DNA of 64,000 nucleotides from Bactericera cockerelli. Its lineage: Eukaryota; Arthropoda; Insecta; Hemiptera; Triozidae. Shown here in pieces: positions 45,101-55,114 of the stretch (position 1 is its first letter; every line of letters starts with the position of its first letter). The stretch spans positions 46,978,300 to 47,042,299 of the forward strand of contig CM044957.1 in NCBI GenBank assembly GCA_024516035.1. Direction: 5' to 3'. The translations under genes were made by a program, and so were the position numbers. The notes beneath the pieces are model-generated. The model ran no database searches and was not told the origin of the DNA. It was given only the letters and a program-made list of their open reading frames with translations.

Positions 45101-46318
45101 TTTTTCTTCACAAAAATAAACACAACATTTCCGATATCACCACGTCCGATTGTTCTCTCACGTAACTTATTGCTGTTATTTAGTGACACACAATATCTTG
45201 TGTGAATCGGATAACAGTGTAGAACTGTAGACGTTAGATATAAAAAAAATATCAAATATTAAAAATTGTCAAGCCCCCAGCTGCTGTCCTGATAGCCCTC
45301 TGTCTGGAGGGGAAAGAAAAATATGGTTTTTTTAACCAAAAACGAACACCTTCTTCGGTGCCCCGAGCTCCTAAGAAAATATGTATTTTAATAAAATAAA
45401 AAAAACACACACAATACTTTCGATATAAAATATTAAGTCTGTCCCGGTAGCTCAGTGGTAAAGGCGGTGAATCCAGAGATTCCAGAGGTCGTGGGTTCGA
45501 AACCCAACCGGGACATGACAAGTTATCCTCCCATTTGGGATTTTTACCACATAATAATATATGTCTTGGGCTTACTGCTGGCATAATGGGACTTTAGTAG
45601 TCTTAATCGGGCAGTATAAATAAGGCGATATTATTATTATAATACTTTCGATATTAAATATTAAAAATGTCAGGGGCCCGAACTGTCCTGATAGTCTTTA
45701 GTCTGGAGGCAGATAGAAAATCTTAATTTTAAGTACTTTTTTTTATAATTAATTTCAATTATAGATGTAGGAAGTAGATGTATACTATTGTAAATTGTCT
45801 ATATAATAGCACTAGCAGTGCGTTTAGACAATATATGAAAAAAAAAAAAAAAAAAAAAAAAAAAACGAGACTCACATCGTCCGGAATGGACACGAACATC
45901 TTGCTGTCCACCGATTCCTCGTCCGACTCCTTCTCCACCTCCAGCGTGGAGGTGCTCACGTACTCGGAGGTGAGCCGCATGATGTGCAGCGAGAGCGGGT
46001 TCATGCACTGGGGGAGCTTGTCCTCCGCGATGCTGAGCGGCACCCGCTCGCCCGTGTCCAAGTTGAGAACCGTCACCTGCTCGAGGATCTCCTGCGGGAG
46101 AAAAACATGTCAGTGTGTCGGTGAAAAAAAAATCCCTTTTTTTAAAAGAAAAATCACTTTTTAAAAAAAGTTGTCCAAGTTCAGAACCGTCACCTGCTCC
46201 AGGATCTCCTGCGGGAGAAAAAACATCACTGTGTGTCAGAGGAAAAAAGTCCCTTTTTATAAAAAAAAAAAGTTGTGCTTGCGGGAGAAAAATCATCACT
46301 GTGTCAGTGAAAAAATCC

Positions 46319-46359
<41 letters not shown>

Positions 46360-49300
46360 GTGCTTGCCCAAGTTCAGAACCGTCACCTGCTCCAGGATTT
46401 CCTGCGGGAGAAAAACCATCACTGTGCCAGTGAAAATAACCCCTTTTTTTTAAAAAAAAAAAAAAAAAAAAAAACAAGTTGTCTTTGTTCAAGTTCAGAA
46501 CCGTCACCTTTTTTTTATTCATTTAATACATGACAAGAAAATGGTTCAAACATAATTATAACAATGACAGTTTACATAATACATAATATTTTTAACTGAA
46601 CTTATGCTAGTTTTATTTGGCTGTCGTCATGCCACACTAAGGGCCACACCTATGAAGTATGGTCCCTGTGTCGTGGGTCTAGATTTCCTACAGGAGTAAA
46701 ACCATCACTGTGTCAGTAAAAAAAACGCTTGCATACGAGTCTGCAACCATTGGGACATTTTCATCTTTACTATTCAAGGTCTAAAACTTAACTGACCAAA
46801 TTTCGTATTTAATATTTCGTTACATAATTTCGTCACATAATTTCGTTACATAATTTCGTTACATAATTTCGTCACTTAATTTCGTTACATAATTTCGTTA
46901 CATAATTTCGTCACTTAATTTCGTTACATAATTTCGTCACTTAATTTCGTCACATAATTTCGTTACATAATTTTGGTTATGTGCCAGAGCAAAGACATGA
47001 AAATGTCAAAAATCCACAAAGAAGTAGTCAGTCACCTTGGCTCGAATACCGGCGGAGTCGGAATTTTGTCGTCGGCTCTGTACTTTGGATGTTGGGGCCT
47101 ACCCTATCCTCGAGAGGACAATTGGGGTACTTGTGGAGTGGACAACGACCAGTGGCGGTATTACGAGATTGATATTGGAATATGATGGTTGGCTGTAGAT
47201 GCATTAGCATTATTAGTTCTCATGACGTCGATGCTACCGGTTGCTACGCACTAAAAATGGTGACATAATAACACACGTAACTATAGTTATATGTAATATT
47301 TTATATAAAATTAGGGTTCTTTAAAATTTAAAGAATCCTAGTATTTTAAATATAACATTACTTTTAATTTCTAATATGAACCTTATAACAAATAATTCAC
47401 AAACAACCAGCACATTCATTATCATTATTATTTTATTATATATTATTATCTTTTTTTTTTTCTTTCTTTTTTTCTAACCTAAGCAAGGCTTTTTTATTTT
47501 ATGTACATAATCTTAAAAATATTAAATGTATGTACAAAATGTCTGTATAAATTTGAAAATAAACAAGACCTTGTTTAGACTGCTGGAATAAAGGGACTTT
47601 TTAGTCTCACCTCGGCAGTATAAACAAGGTAATTTCTATTCTGTTCTATTCTATTCTTTATCTCTTTACACCAGTGTTATGAGGTCGGTACTCACCATAT
47701 CGGACAGCGGTTTCCCCGAGTCGGTCCGAGTTCGCACGAACATGTTCAGGGACTGTTGCAGGAGCCCTGTTTCGTCCCCGGCGGAGCGGCGCCTCTCCCG
47801 GGAGGAGCGCGGACTCAGGCCCAGCCGCAGGCCTAGGCCTGTCCTGTTGTTGATGTTGTGGCTGCTGCAGGTGAGCGGGTAGGTGCTGCTCTGCCCCGAC
47901 AGCGTCTGGCCCTGCAGGTGTTCGGGCTGCAAGAGAAACATTTATTTATTTTATTTACAAAGAAGCGGGCTGTCGCCCGCTTTGCGGGACGAGGCATGGC
48001 CGTGAAAGCAAAAAATCCTTTTTCGCCAATGGCAGGTGTTGTAGTGGGAATTTCGCAAAATCCCGTCTTATTGCACATCTAGACTATAAGACAAAGCTAC
48101 CTACCAAATTTCAGCTTCCTAGGACTTACGGTTTGGGCTGTAGAGCGATGATCAGTCAGTCAGTGGTCAGTCAGTGACTTTGACATATATATATTAGATT
48201 ATTAATAGGACATATTATATAGAACACAAATAGTTACAAATTAAAATACAATATAATAGAAGAAAAAAAGTAAAGAAAAAAATAGTAAATATATACATAA
48301 TATATGTCCTAACTAAAGGGCGAGGTTATTGCCTTTGGCAATCTCTTCCACCCAACCCTTATTTAAAAATAAAAACATTTTTTTTTTTCTTTTTAAAGCG
48401 ATCAGACTCTACAATATGATTTAACCGATCTAGGGAATCGGCGCGAACGACCTGCCTATCGACACGGTTAAAGCGCTTAAACGAAGAGAAAAAAACTGTA
48501 GGTAGCCTATAAATAATAATATTTAGTAAAGAAAAGACGTTTTTCAGTCGTATTATTTTTAATCTACAAAAACAAGCAAGCAAAAGCAAAAGAAACCAAG
48601 TCAAATAACTTTAATAATGGATAAAAAAACTGCCACTCGAAAATATTGCACGCCAGATTGTTTTCCGCTTTATCTATATGTACGCAATAACAAATCAGAG
48701 AACGTTGTGTGACGATTGAAACGGAGATTCGGGGATTTCGACAGTGGAGAGTGTTTCTGGAATGGACTACTGGTTTACTCATACAAAATGTATTAATAGT
48801 AATTTCATGATAATACTTACGTGAAATATACGAGGTAGAGACGACACATTATCTTGATTTTTAATAGATGACGGTAGAGGATGAGTATTTCTATACATAA
48901 GTGCTTTCACTCTCTCTAAATCCTAAAAACAAAAATGAGAGCACCATTAGATATGCGGAAGGTCCGTGGTTCGGACCGCAGAGCCGACAAACAAAATGTA
49001 TTCAAATTTAGGTTAAAGGTTGCTTCAAAGGGACACCATACGTTATCCTCGTGTTCGCCTAGCACCTAAATGTCCTAAAAAGAAAAGCAAATAGACAGAA
49101 GAGTCCAAAGATTACTTTTTAATAAAATTATCGTTATTTAACAACGGGGGCCTACGCTCTGCTTTTTGCGATATATTCAAACGTTTAGCTTTAGTAATGT
49201 ACGTTGTACGTAATAACGAATAGTTCAAAACATAAATTTATTTAGTAAAAAATATTGTCACAATGGGAATCGAACCTCTGACCTAGTAGTTCTAAGATAA

Positions 49301-52300
49301 ATTATTTGCTAGTTTTACTTTGTATCCGCGCCAAACTACTGAGTTATATCGGCGCCGCGGCGTTACCTTAACACTGAAATCCCTCTCGATCAAAGGGTAA
49401 CTGTTTTCTTTGATGTGTGTGGTTGGTGTTGGCAATTTTTTACGGCTAGATGCCTTTCCTAACGCCAACGGTTCTATTTGATTTAACGTCCTGGATTAGG
49501 ACGGGGGTTTTACCCTCCATTGGCTGGGAATTGTACCCGCTACCCACATTAACCTCACCCAGCCTGGGTAGGGCCGGAAATGCCAGCCTCACATGTACGT
49601 ACTTAGGGAACATATTTTTCTGTGTGAAAAATCTGCTCCGACCGGGGATCGAACTCAGGATCTCTGGACTACGGGCAGTAGTCACAACCATTACGCCACG
49701 GAGGCTGTAATTGCTCGTCTAGCCCTAAGAAACAGACAAGTGTTGATGTATAAAAAAAAGGTCAGAGGATCACATTTACCTGCGGTTTCACAACATATTG
49801 TCCTTTGATTGCAGATTTAATGTCTAGGGAATGTTCCAGTTCTCGGGCTAGTAAAGCATCGAAGTTGTTCACAGGAGTTGCTGACTTTTTTCCTCGTGAC
49901 GTTACGGGCTGAAATAATAATAAATTTATCTACCTCGTCAATAATGCATCAAAAATGAAGTACATAGGTAATGTATAAGAAATTGCCTGGAAGAGATTGC
50001 CATAGAGAACCCCACCGTTTAGTTAATAATAAATACTTATATTTACCTCGTCAATAATGCATCAAAAATGAAGTACATAGGTAATGTATAAGAAATTGCC
50101 TGGAAAAGATTGCCATAGAGAACCCCACCGTTTAGTTAAGACATCTATATTGTTTATTTTCTCTTTTTTTTTTGTTTATATTGTTCTCAGATTTGTATTT
50201 TTATTTTTATCATTACTTGTTTGTACATATATTTCCTGTTAATAAAGAACTCAATAGTAAATAGTAATCTGTATTGTGATATACAGATATGAATAAATAT
50301 ATCTTGGTTATTTATGCCATAACAATAATAATATAATATTTAAAAGACATATCGACCTCAGTAGCTTGATCGATAAGTCAGTAGACTCGTAACTGGAGGT
50401 CGGTGGTTCAAGTCCCAAGTGCAGCAAAGATTTATTAAAGTGACTTTAAGTAATAATTTTGATTAACACAAATATGAAATCATGTGTGCAATGCCTATTG
50501 TGCTAACTTACTCGGCCATGGTGACTACTCAAAAAAGAATATCATGATGCTAGAAAATGATGATGAAATTTGGAGATTTGTAATGCTGAGCAGCGACTCA
50601 CGACAAGTGTGACAAAAGAACACAAAGATAACTAAATACATTATTATTATTATCTGACCTGGTTGCAGGGTTTTCAGTGAATCACTTACAATTAACACTG
50701 CGAACTAATTAGATCTATTGTTACAACTTGATTCCATTTGATTTTAACGTCCTGATTTGATATAGATAGTCAGGACGGGGGTTTTACTCCTCCAGTCACA
50801 ACCGTTACGCCACGGAGGCTGGTCTTATATTAAATACATACGTTAACATATTTTCTTACAATGTTAGGTAGAGGTAGATCTGGTAGTTTGGTGGGGACTA
50901 GGGAACACTTTTCTGAAGACGCCACGCCTGTCGTCGTCTTGAATGTGCTAGCTTCTCGCTCCGGAGCTTCCTGAGTTTTGGTTTTCTTTTTCCTCCGAGG
51001 AGGCGCCACAGGAGCTTGAGCGCTGGTTTGCTCAGCGCTAGAGGTGGGCGTGTGGTTCGAAGCTTTCGTACTGGCGATCACGTCTGGTTCTTGCAGGGCG
51101 GGTAGCTTTTCCTTCTGGGGAGAGTTGGCACCGCTGGGGGGAGCGGTGGAACTGTCGGACTTGTGAGGACCCGTGACACGCACCAGGTCCCCGTAACTGG
51201 CGCTCCTCAGGGTGCTTGTGCTCCCCGACTTTTCTTTGTTTTGACTTAAGACTCCACCTAAAAAAATCATTGTGACACTGATGTAATGTAATGTAAAAAG
51301 CCTTTATTTGTACAGTTAAATTTACACACAACATAAATACATAGTATATGGCCATCTTGTACAAAATCAGATTAATATCTGAGGCCTCCCCATGTAAAGG
51401 GGTTTCCATTGTCAACTGGAATAGACACTGATATTATTGCATACTTTTTTTTGTTGATAAGAACATAACATGATTTAGGTCCTTACCAACAAGGCACAAA
51501 ACAAATCCTTGGAATCAATAAAAGAACATACCTTGGAATGTCCAGGTATGTTCTTTTATTCATGTACATCTAGTACAACTTCTCACTTTTCTGTTTATAC
51601 TGATTAAAATAGAGAGGTTAGTTGATGGCATGGAAAATCAGAACCATTACCTGCTGATGAGAGCAAATAAGCTTGAAACAGCTGTCCAGGTATGTTCTGA
51701 TATTCATGTACATCTAGTACAACTTCTCACTTTTCTGATTATACTGATATTATTGCATACTTTTTTTTGTTGTTGATATGAACATAACAACATTTAGGTT
51801 GTAACCCCTAAATGACAATACTAATGTTTATTAAACATGTACTAATGCTACAATGCAATTTAAATTTGGCTATGTACTCATGCTGCTGCAACCTCTCAAC
51901 AAACTCCATTCGGAACAGATCACTTTCAACGTATCATCTGCTTGGGAAAGGCGATGGAACGAAGAAGCCACCGAAACCATTCCTGGCTTTGACATACCTA
52001 GACGATCTTGGGTTAGATTAAATAGAATTAGAACCAACTTTGGCAAGTGTAATGATCTGATGTATAAATGGGGAATCAAGCCCTCACCAACTTGTAACTG
52101 TAGTGCATCAAACCAAACCATTTTGCACATTATCATGGATTGCCCTTTAACATCCTATTGTGGTAATTTTGATGACTTTTTCAAAGGATCTGAAGAAGCT
52201 ATAGAATTTGTTAAAAATCTCACTGTTTCAATATAGCCTTTTTCATCTCTTAGTCACTTATTTAATTTTCTCTGTTGTCATGTTATTATTATTTTTTTTT

Positions 52301-55104
52301 CTCATTCTCTATATTGTACCAATTTATTTTGTGAAATAAAACAGTCATACGATATATAAATAAAATAAATAAATACTGGAAAGGTCAAAATGCTCATGCT
52401 CCAGGTGGAGTCTGTTGCAAAATTTTAAATAAATTAAACCTATGATTCCAACTATTTTTTTGTTGTTGGCATATTCCTTTAATAATTATTCAGTAGAACC
52501 CCAATTTATTGAGCCTAAATTTAATATTATGTACTCTTGATTATTTATGATTTATCAACACACAAAAATCGAAGTTTCTTTAATACATATTTCTTGGTAA
52601 TATGAACCCTCAATTTTACTATTTATGTACTCGTACATACAAATGTCGTCATTTTTTGGCTGTAAAAGCTCAACCCGAAAAATTGGTTTCACTCACCAGT
52701 GTCCGATAAGCCACTAAGCAATCTCCCCACTCTACCAAGACTCGTCATACTCTGCAGTGATAGAGCATCATGCTCTATAATCTTGAATGGGTGAGATGTC
52801 TTGTATGAGGTTCCATCAGAAGGATACACACCCTCAATGGAAGAGGTCTGACTATCTGGTGGAGATGAACTCACACCCACAGCCTCCTCATCCTCAGTCT
52901 GCATTCGAGTTCGAAGTTCTTGAAACTTCCAGTGATTTTGTCTTCCTCCATGAGAACTTGGTTTCCTTTCCAAGAGCTGAAAATAAATAAATAAGCTTAA
53001 TCAAATCAAAAAAATTCAATAGAGTTGACCACTGCTTTGACTAAATAGTGCTTCTTCTTCAAGGGAAGAGAGAGAGAGAAAATAGTAGTAAGATGTAGAA
53101 TGAAGGAAATTAGAAATTAGATTTGGTAGGAAGAGTGTAGAGTACTGTAGAGTCTCAAACCACTGTTCTAGTGTACTTTTAGTTGGATTGTATGTATACT
53201 ACTATACTTGTATACGACCTAGGAGATATAGGTATATTATAATTAAGGTATAAGCCATTGACCAAGACTTTTGTGATGGACCATATTAAATTAATTGACT
53301 AAATATGGTACAATATTGTGACTAGCACAACTTACAACTGTGTCTGGAGGTGCTGGTGCAATGAAAACATCATCATCATCATTGACATTATTTGCTTCAC
53401 ATTTTGTTAATTTCTGAAGATCAGTTTCACTATTGAGTGACCTGAATGTATCCCTGGAACTACTAGTACTTGGCCTCCTGTAAATAAAGATTTTGTAATA
53501 GGATCCAATAAATTTTATTTATCGTAAAGCTTTATTACACATCTTAAAGTGAAAATAAAATAAATAGATAATAACTGAACTTAATACAGAAAAAAAAAGT
53601 TTTGAAAAAATGCAAATATACAAACATAAAAGCACACAGCCAAACATGAACACATCACTTCCACTGAATAGTTTCTACTATTAATATATTCTTTTCTTTT
53701 TCTAATGGGTTATAGAGGGCCATAGGGGCCCAAACCTTCCACAGACCAGATAATGAGGATAGGTTTGACAGTCATTTCTTGTGCCTTGTACAGTTGATGC
53801 TTCTCTGGTAGGTGGTTCCCGAAACAATACTTTTCTACAGGACTAGGGTGTTAACCCAATGCTTCCAGACTCCAGAGACAAAAGTGATAAGACAAGAAGT
53901 TAGTATAATATACTTATAGCTTATAATATACTTAAGGGTTGGGTGGAAGAGATTGCCATAGGCAATAACCCCGCCCTTTAGTTAGGACTTATGTTTTTAT
54001 ATATTTTCTATTCTTTTTCATTTTCATTGTATATATTGTTTCCATTTTTTTTCATTGTTAAATTAATTATTTGTATGTACATAATGTCCATTTATACCTA
54101 ATAAAGCATTGTATAATAATAATAATAATAATAATAGCTACCGACTGCCAAAATATTAAATTTGTTATAGATGAAATAAAAATAATATTGTAGATTGTTT
54201 GACCGTGAATATATCAGCTTTTCAAAAAAAATATTACAATCACCATTTTTATCATGATTGTAGAGGTTAATCACCAGGACTAGTGCCGGGTGGACTTATA
54301 AGGCAATTCTTCTCTATCTTTATATTTTCTTTTGCATTTTAAGAAGAAGAAAAAATTACATGAGTTTGACAAGTAATTATACTAGAAGAACATGTAACCT
54401 AACAAAATTCATTTTTCTTTTGTTGAAAATTAGAGCTTCTGAACTGTCGCTGAAAACAGCACCATGGAATTTCTTGTTGAAAAAATACATGAAAATTAAA
54501 TAGATTTCATTTTGTCTTCTAACACACAAGGAAAAATTTCCTACTAAATTTCAGAATTATCCAATTTTAAAGGCCTACATGCCAAATTTACAGACTCCAG
54601 AGACAATTTTTTTTGATGTCACAATTACTCCAAGCTTCAATAAATCATTGATGAACCATCTCTAACCAACAACACCCTCAGAGTATGAGTATCACCTTAT
54701 CCATTGAGCTACTGAGGTCTGTCTACTGTATATATTCAGGACACCTGTATACTAAATAATACCTTTATAACAGGTGCAGACAAATTATATTTGAAAATAA
54801 TAATATTTTAAGAGGCCCTAGGGTATATGGTCCATAAAATGTTGTAGAATACTATCACAAGACCTAGAGATCAAAGTTAAAAACTGATCCAAAAATAGTA
54901 CCTATGCATATCATGAAATGTTTTTATGTAAATTGGGCTTGTCCCTTTAAATATGTACACTATATTATCTAAGAGTAAAACACCCCAAAATGCAGACAAC
55001 TTGATCTGGGTTACTTACTTCAAAGTCCTAGATCTATTTGGTGTATTGTCCTCAGCATCAAAGAACTCTTCAGAATCACTGCTGGTGCTCGCAGGAGAGG
55101 GCAT
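42107..55104 (-). CDS. WDR44: WDR44 / rabphilin-11, Rab11-binding WD-repeat protein
   Basis: Ten coding exons on the minus strand: 55104-55019 (ATG at 55104), 53477-53336, 52976-52697, 51257-50860, 49908-49780, 48922-48821, 47926-47696, 46091-45876, 44753-44514 and 43291-42107 (TAG). They total 3009 nt, exactly 1002 aa plus stop; human WDR44 is 913 aa. Residues 12-17 read EEFFDA, within a strong FFAT motif (EFFDAED), the VAP-binding signal known in WDR44. The middle is serine-rich with a basic proline patch (APPRRKKK). VTVLNLDTGERVPLS opens the conserved region, and the last exon holds the WD repeats from about residue 617 (GEHRGPVWCMKFS; TVRLWHISRKECLCCFQHID; YFLSGSLDGKLRLWNIPDKK). Family role: a Rab11/Rab8 effector at recycling and tubular endosomes. 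Exons 8 and 9 have extra local copies of their acceptors. A 5'UTR exon upstream is likely. Confidence 0.96.
43325..43695 (+). mobile_element. SINE group A, with an extra 5' body fragment
   Basis: A body fragment (tacctcgtgaggaaaaatga) at 43325 is followed by a full head (attgcatgcatggtgacctg, ggttcgatccccggc) and body (cactcatacctcgtgag, cgaccagtggcggcattacc) in the last WDR44 intron. Confidence 0.7.
44257..44497. mobile_element. TTAA-flanked MITE, 241 bp, rich in TGTGAC palindromes
   Basis: TTAA plus TIR CACATTGCGTGCCA at one end and its exact complement before the second TTAA. Inside are four hairpin motifs (gtcacactatagagtgtgac, tagagtgtgacc, gtcacaccgtattgtgtgac, gtcacactctacagtgtgac). 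Confidence 0.85.
44720..45720 (-). repeat. Three copies of the acceptor and first ~28 bases of WDR44 coding exon 9
   Basis: The real border is at 44754/44753 (minus: CCAG|ACGGAAGACTATCAGG). Degenerate copies are at 45304/45303 (CCAG|ACAGAGGGCTATCAGG) and 45703/45702 (CCAG|ACTAAAGACTATCAGG), each with a T-rich upstream stretch. Both extra copies reach an in-frame stop soon after (SSW..* and SSGP*). Confidence 0.85.
45439..45640 (+). mobile_element. SINE group C, complete
   Basis: Head: gtcccggtagctcagtggta (A-box region), gtcgtgggttcgaaacccaa (B box). Body: tgtcttgggcttactgctgg, cttaatcgggcagtataaat, aaggcgatattattattat. Confidence 0.85.
46067..46510 (-). repeat. Repeated acceptor and exon start of WDR44 coding exon 8
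   Basis: The real border is at 46092/46091. Copies of CTCCCGCAG plus about 34 exon bases (minus: GAGATCCTGGAGCAGGTGAC, GGTTCTGAACTTGG) are at 46209/46208 and 46402/46401. A fourth copy (46488-46508) lacks the acceptor, and 46279-46325 has the intron part only. Long A runs separate the copies. Confidence 0.88.
46505..46740 (-). repeat. Possible LINE 3' end plus one more intron fragment of the array
   Basis: tttttattcatttaatacat...gtcatgccacactaagggcc looks like a retrotransposon 3'UTR. 46683-46720 (aggagtaaaaccatcactgt) is another degenerate piece of the exon 8 array. Confidence 0.35.
46815..46977 (+). repeat. 13-bp tandem repeat (TTTCGTTACATAA) x ~12
   Basis: Direct units alternate between cgttacataattt and cgtcacttaattt variants. 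Confidence 0.9.
47040..47280 (+). mobile_element. SINE group A, decayed
   Basis: tggggcctaccctatcctcg, gacaacgaccagtggcggta and ctacgcactaaaaatggtga follow the group body; the head is not recognisable. Confidence 0.4.
47490..47662 (+). repeat. LINE-like 3' end sharing its tail with SINE group C
   Basis: gctggaataaagggactttt, tagtctcacctcggcagtat and aaacaaggtaatttctattc match the group C tail (cataatgggactttagtagt, gggcagtataaataaggc). It ends in a TTCTA microsatellite. Confidence 0.5.
47956..48198 (-). mobile_element. Mini-Helitron-like element
   Basis: On the minus strand it starts TCTAATATATATATGTC, contains aagtcctaggaagctgaaat (shared with 9415) and ends at the hairpin CCCGCAAAGCGGG plus CGACAGCCC. 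Like the 9355 copy it lies within an LT-family repeat. Confidence 0.65.
48200..48360 (-). repeat. LT-family copy
   Basis: ggacatattatatagaacac, aaatagttacaaattaaaat... cctaactaaagggcgaggtt... tcttccacccaaccctt. Confidence 0.65.
48945..49085 (+). mobile_element. SINE group B, 3' truncated
   Basis: ttagatatgcggaaggtccg, gacaaacaaaatgtattcaa and tcgtgttcgcctagcaccta. Confidence 0.5.
49255..49350 (-). mobile_element. tRNA-like SINE head with spacer
   Basis: tcacaatgggaatcgaacct (reversed B box) and caaactactgagttatatcg (reversed A-box region) flank an enlarged middle. Confidence 0.35.
49455..49708 (-). mobile_element. SINE group F, complete
   Basis: The reversed head (gcctccgtggcgtaatggtt, gagttcgatccccggtcgga on the minus strand) is followed by the body ctgggtgaggttaatgtggg and the end aacgtcctggattaggacgg on the plus strand. 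Confidence 0.8.
49926..50140 (+). repeat. ~112-bp tandem duplication plus LT-family end
   Basis: taatgcatcaaaaatgaagt, acataggtaatgtataagaa and gattgccatagagaacccca occur twice with one difference noticed. The second copy continues as an LT-family tail to ~50260. Confidence 0.75.
50352..50475 (+). mobile_element. SINE group E
   Basis: cgacctcagtagcttgatcg, ggtcggtggttcaagtccca (B box), gattaacacaaatatgaaat. Confidence 0.6.
50720..50822 (-). mobile_element. SINE group F, internally shortened
   Basis: aacgtcctgatttgatatag, cggggg, then directly cacaaccgttacgccacgga. The shared middle body is missing. Confidence 0.5.
51535..51757 (+). repeat. Dispersed repeat shared with a RECK intron
   Basis: Near-identical to 8078-8258 across tagttgatggcatggaaaat ... 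gaaacagctgtccaggtatg. The flanking piece (tccaggtatgttct... cacttttctg) is itself duplicated at 51548 and 51687. Confidence 0.65.
51770..52376 (+). mobile_element. Jockey-like LINE, 5' truncated
   Basis: The frame 51853-52236 includes WVRLNRIRTNFGKCNDLMYK, WGIKPSPTCNCSASNQTILH and HIIMDCPL. This is the R-R-G-C...W-S-C-C...H-DCP signature of the C-terminal domain of Jockey/CR1-type RTs. A ~140-bp AT-rich 3'UTR and A-rich tail (ataaataaaataaataaat) follow. It is antisense in a WDR44 intron. Confidence 0.8.
53936..54138 (+). repeat. LT-family copy with (ATA)n tail
   Basis: gggttgggtggaagagattg, gcaataaccccgccctttag, then taataaagcattgtataata. Confidence 0.75.
54140..55018. other. First WDR44 intron, remainder
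   Basis: AT-rich. Only a diverged SINE group E fragment (54690-54725, ccattgagctactgaggtct, reversed) is noticed. Confidence 0.35.
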
Positions 55105-55114
55105 GGTATTTGCA

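Noticed and set aside
45439..45520. Functional tRNA gene (also 6232, 7225, 29660, 43440 and others)
   Set aside because: A- and B-box-like stretches are present, but stems are degraded and each runs into a repeated SINE body.
45799..46522. Long minus and plus frames through the A/T runs near WDR44 exon 8
   Set aside because: They read homopolymers and duplicated exon pieces in mixed frames.
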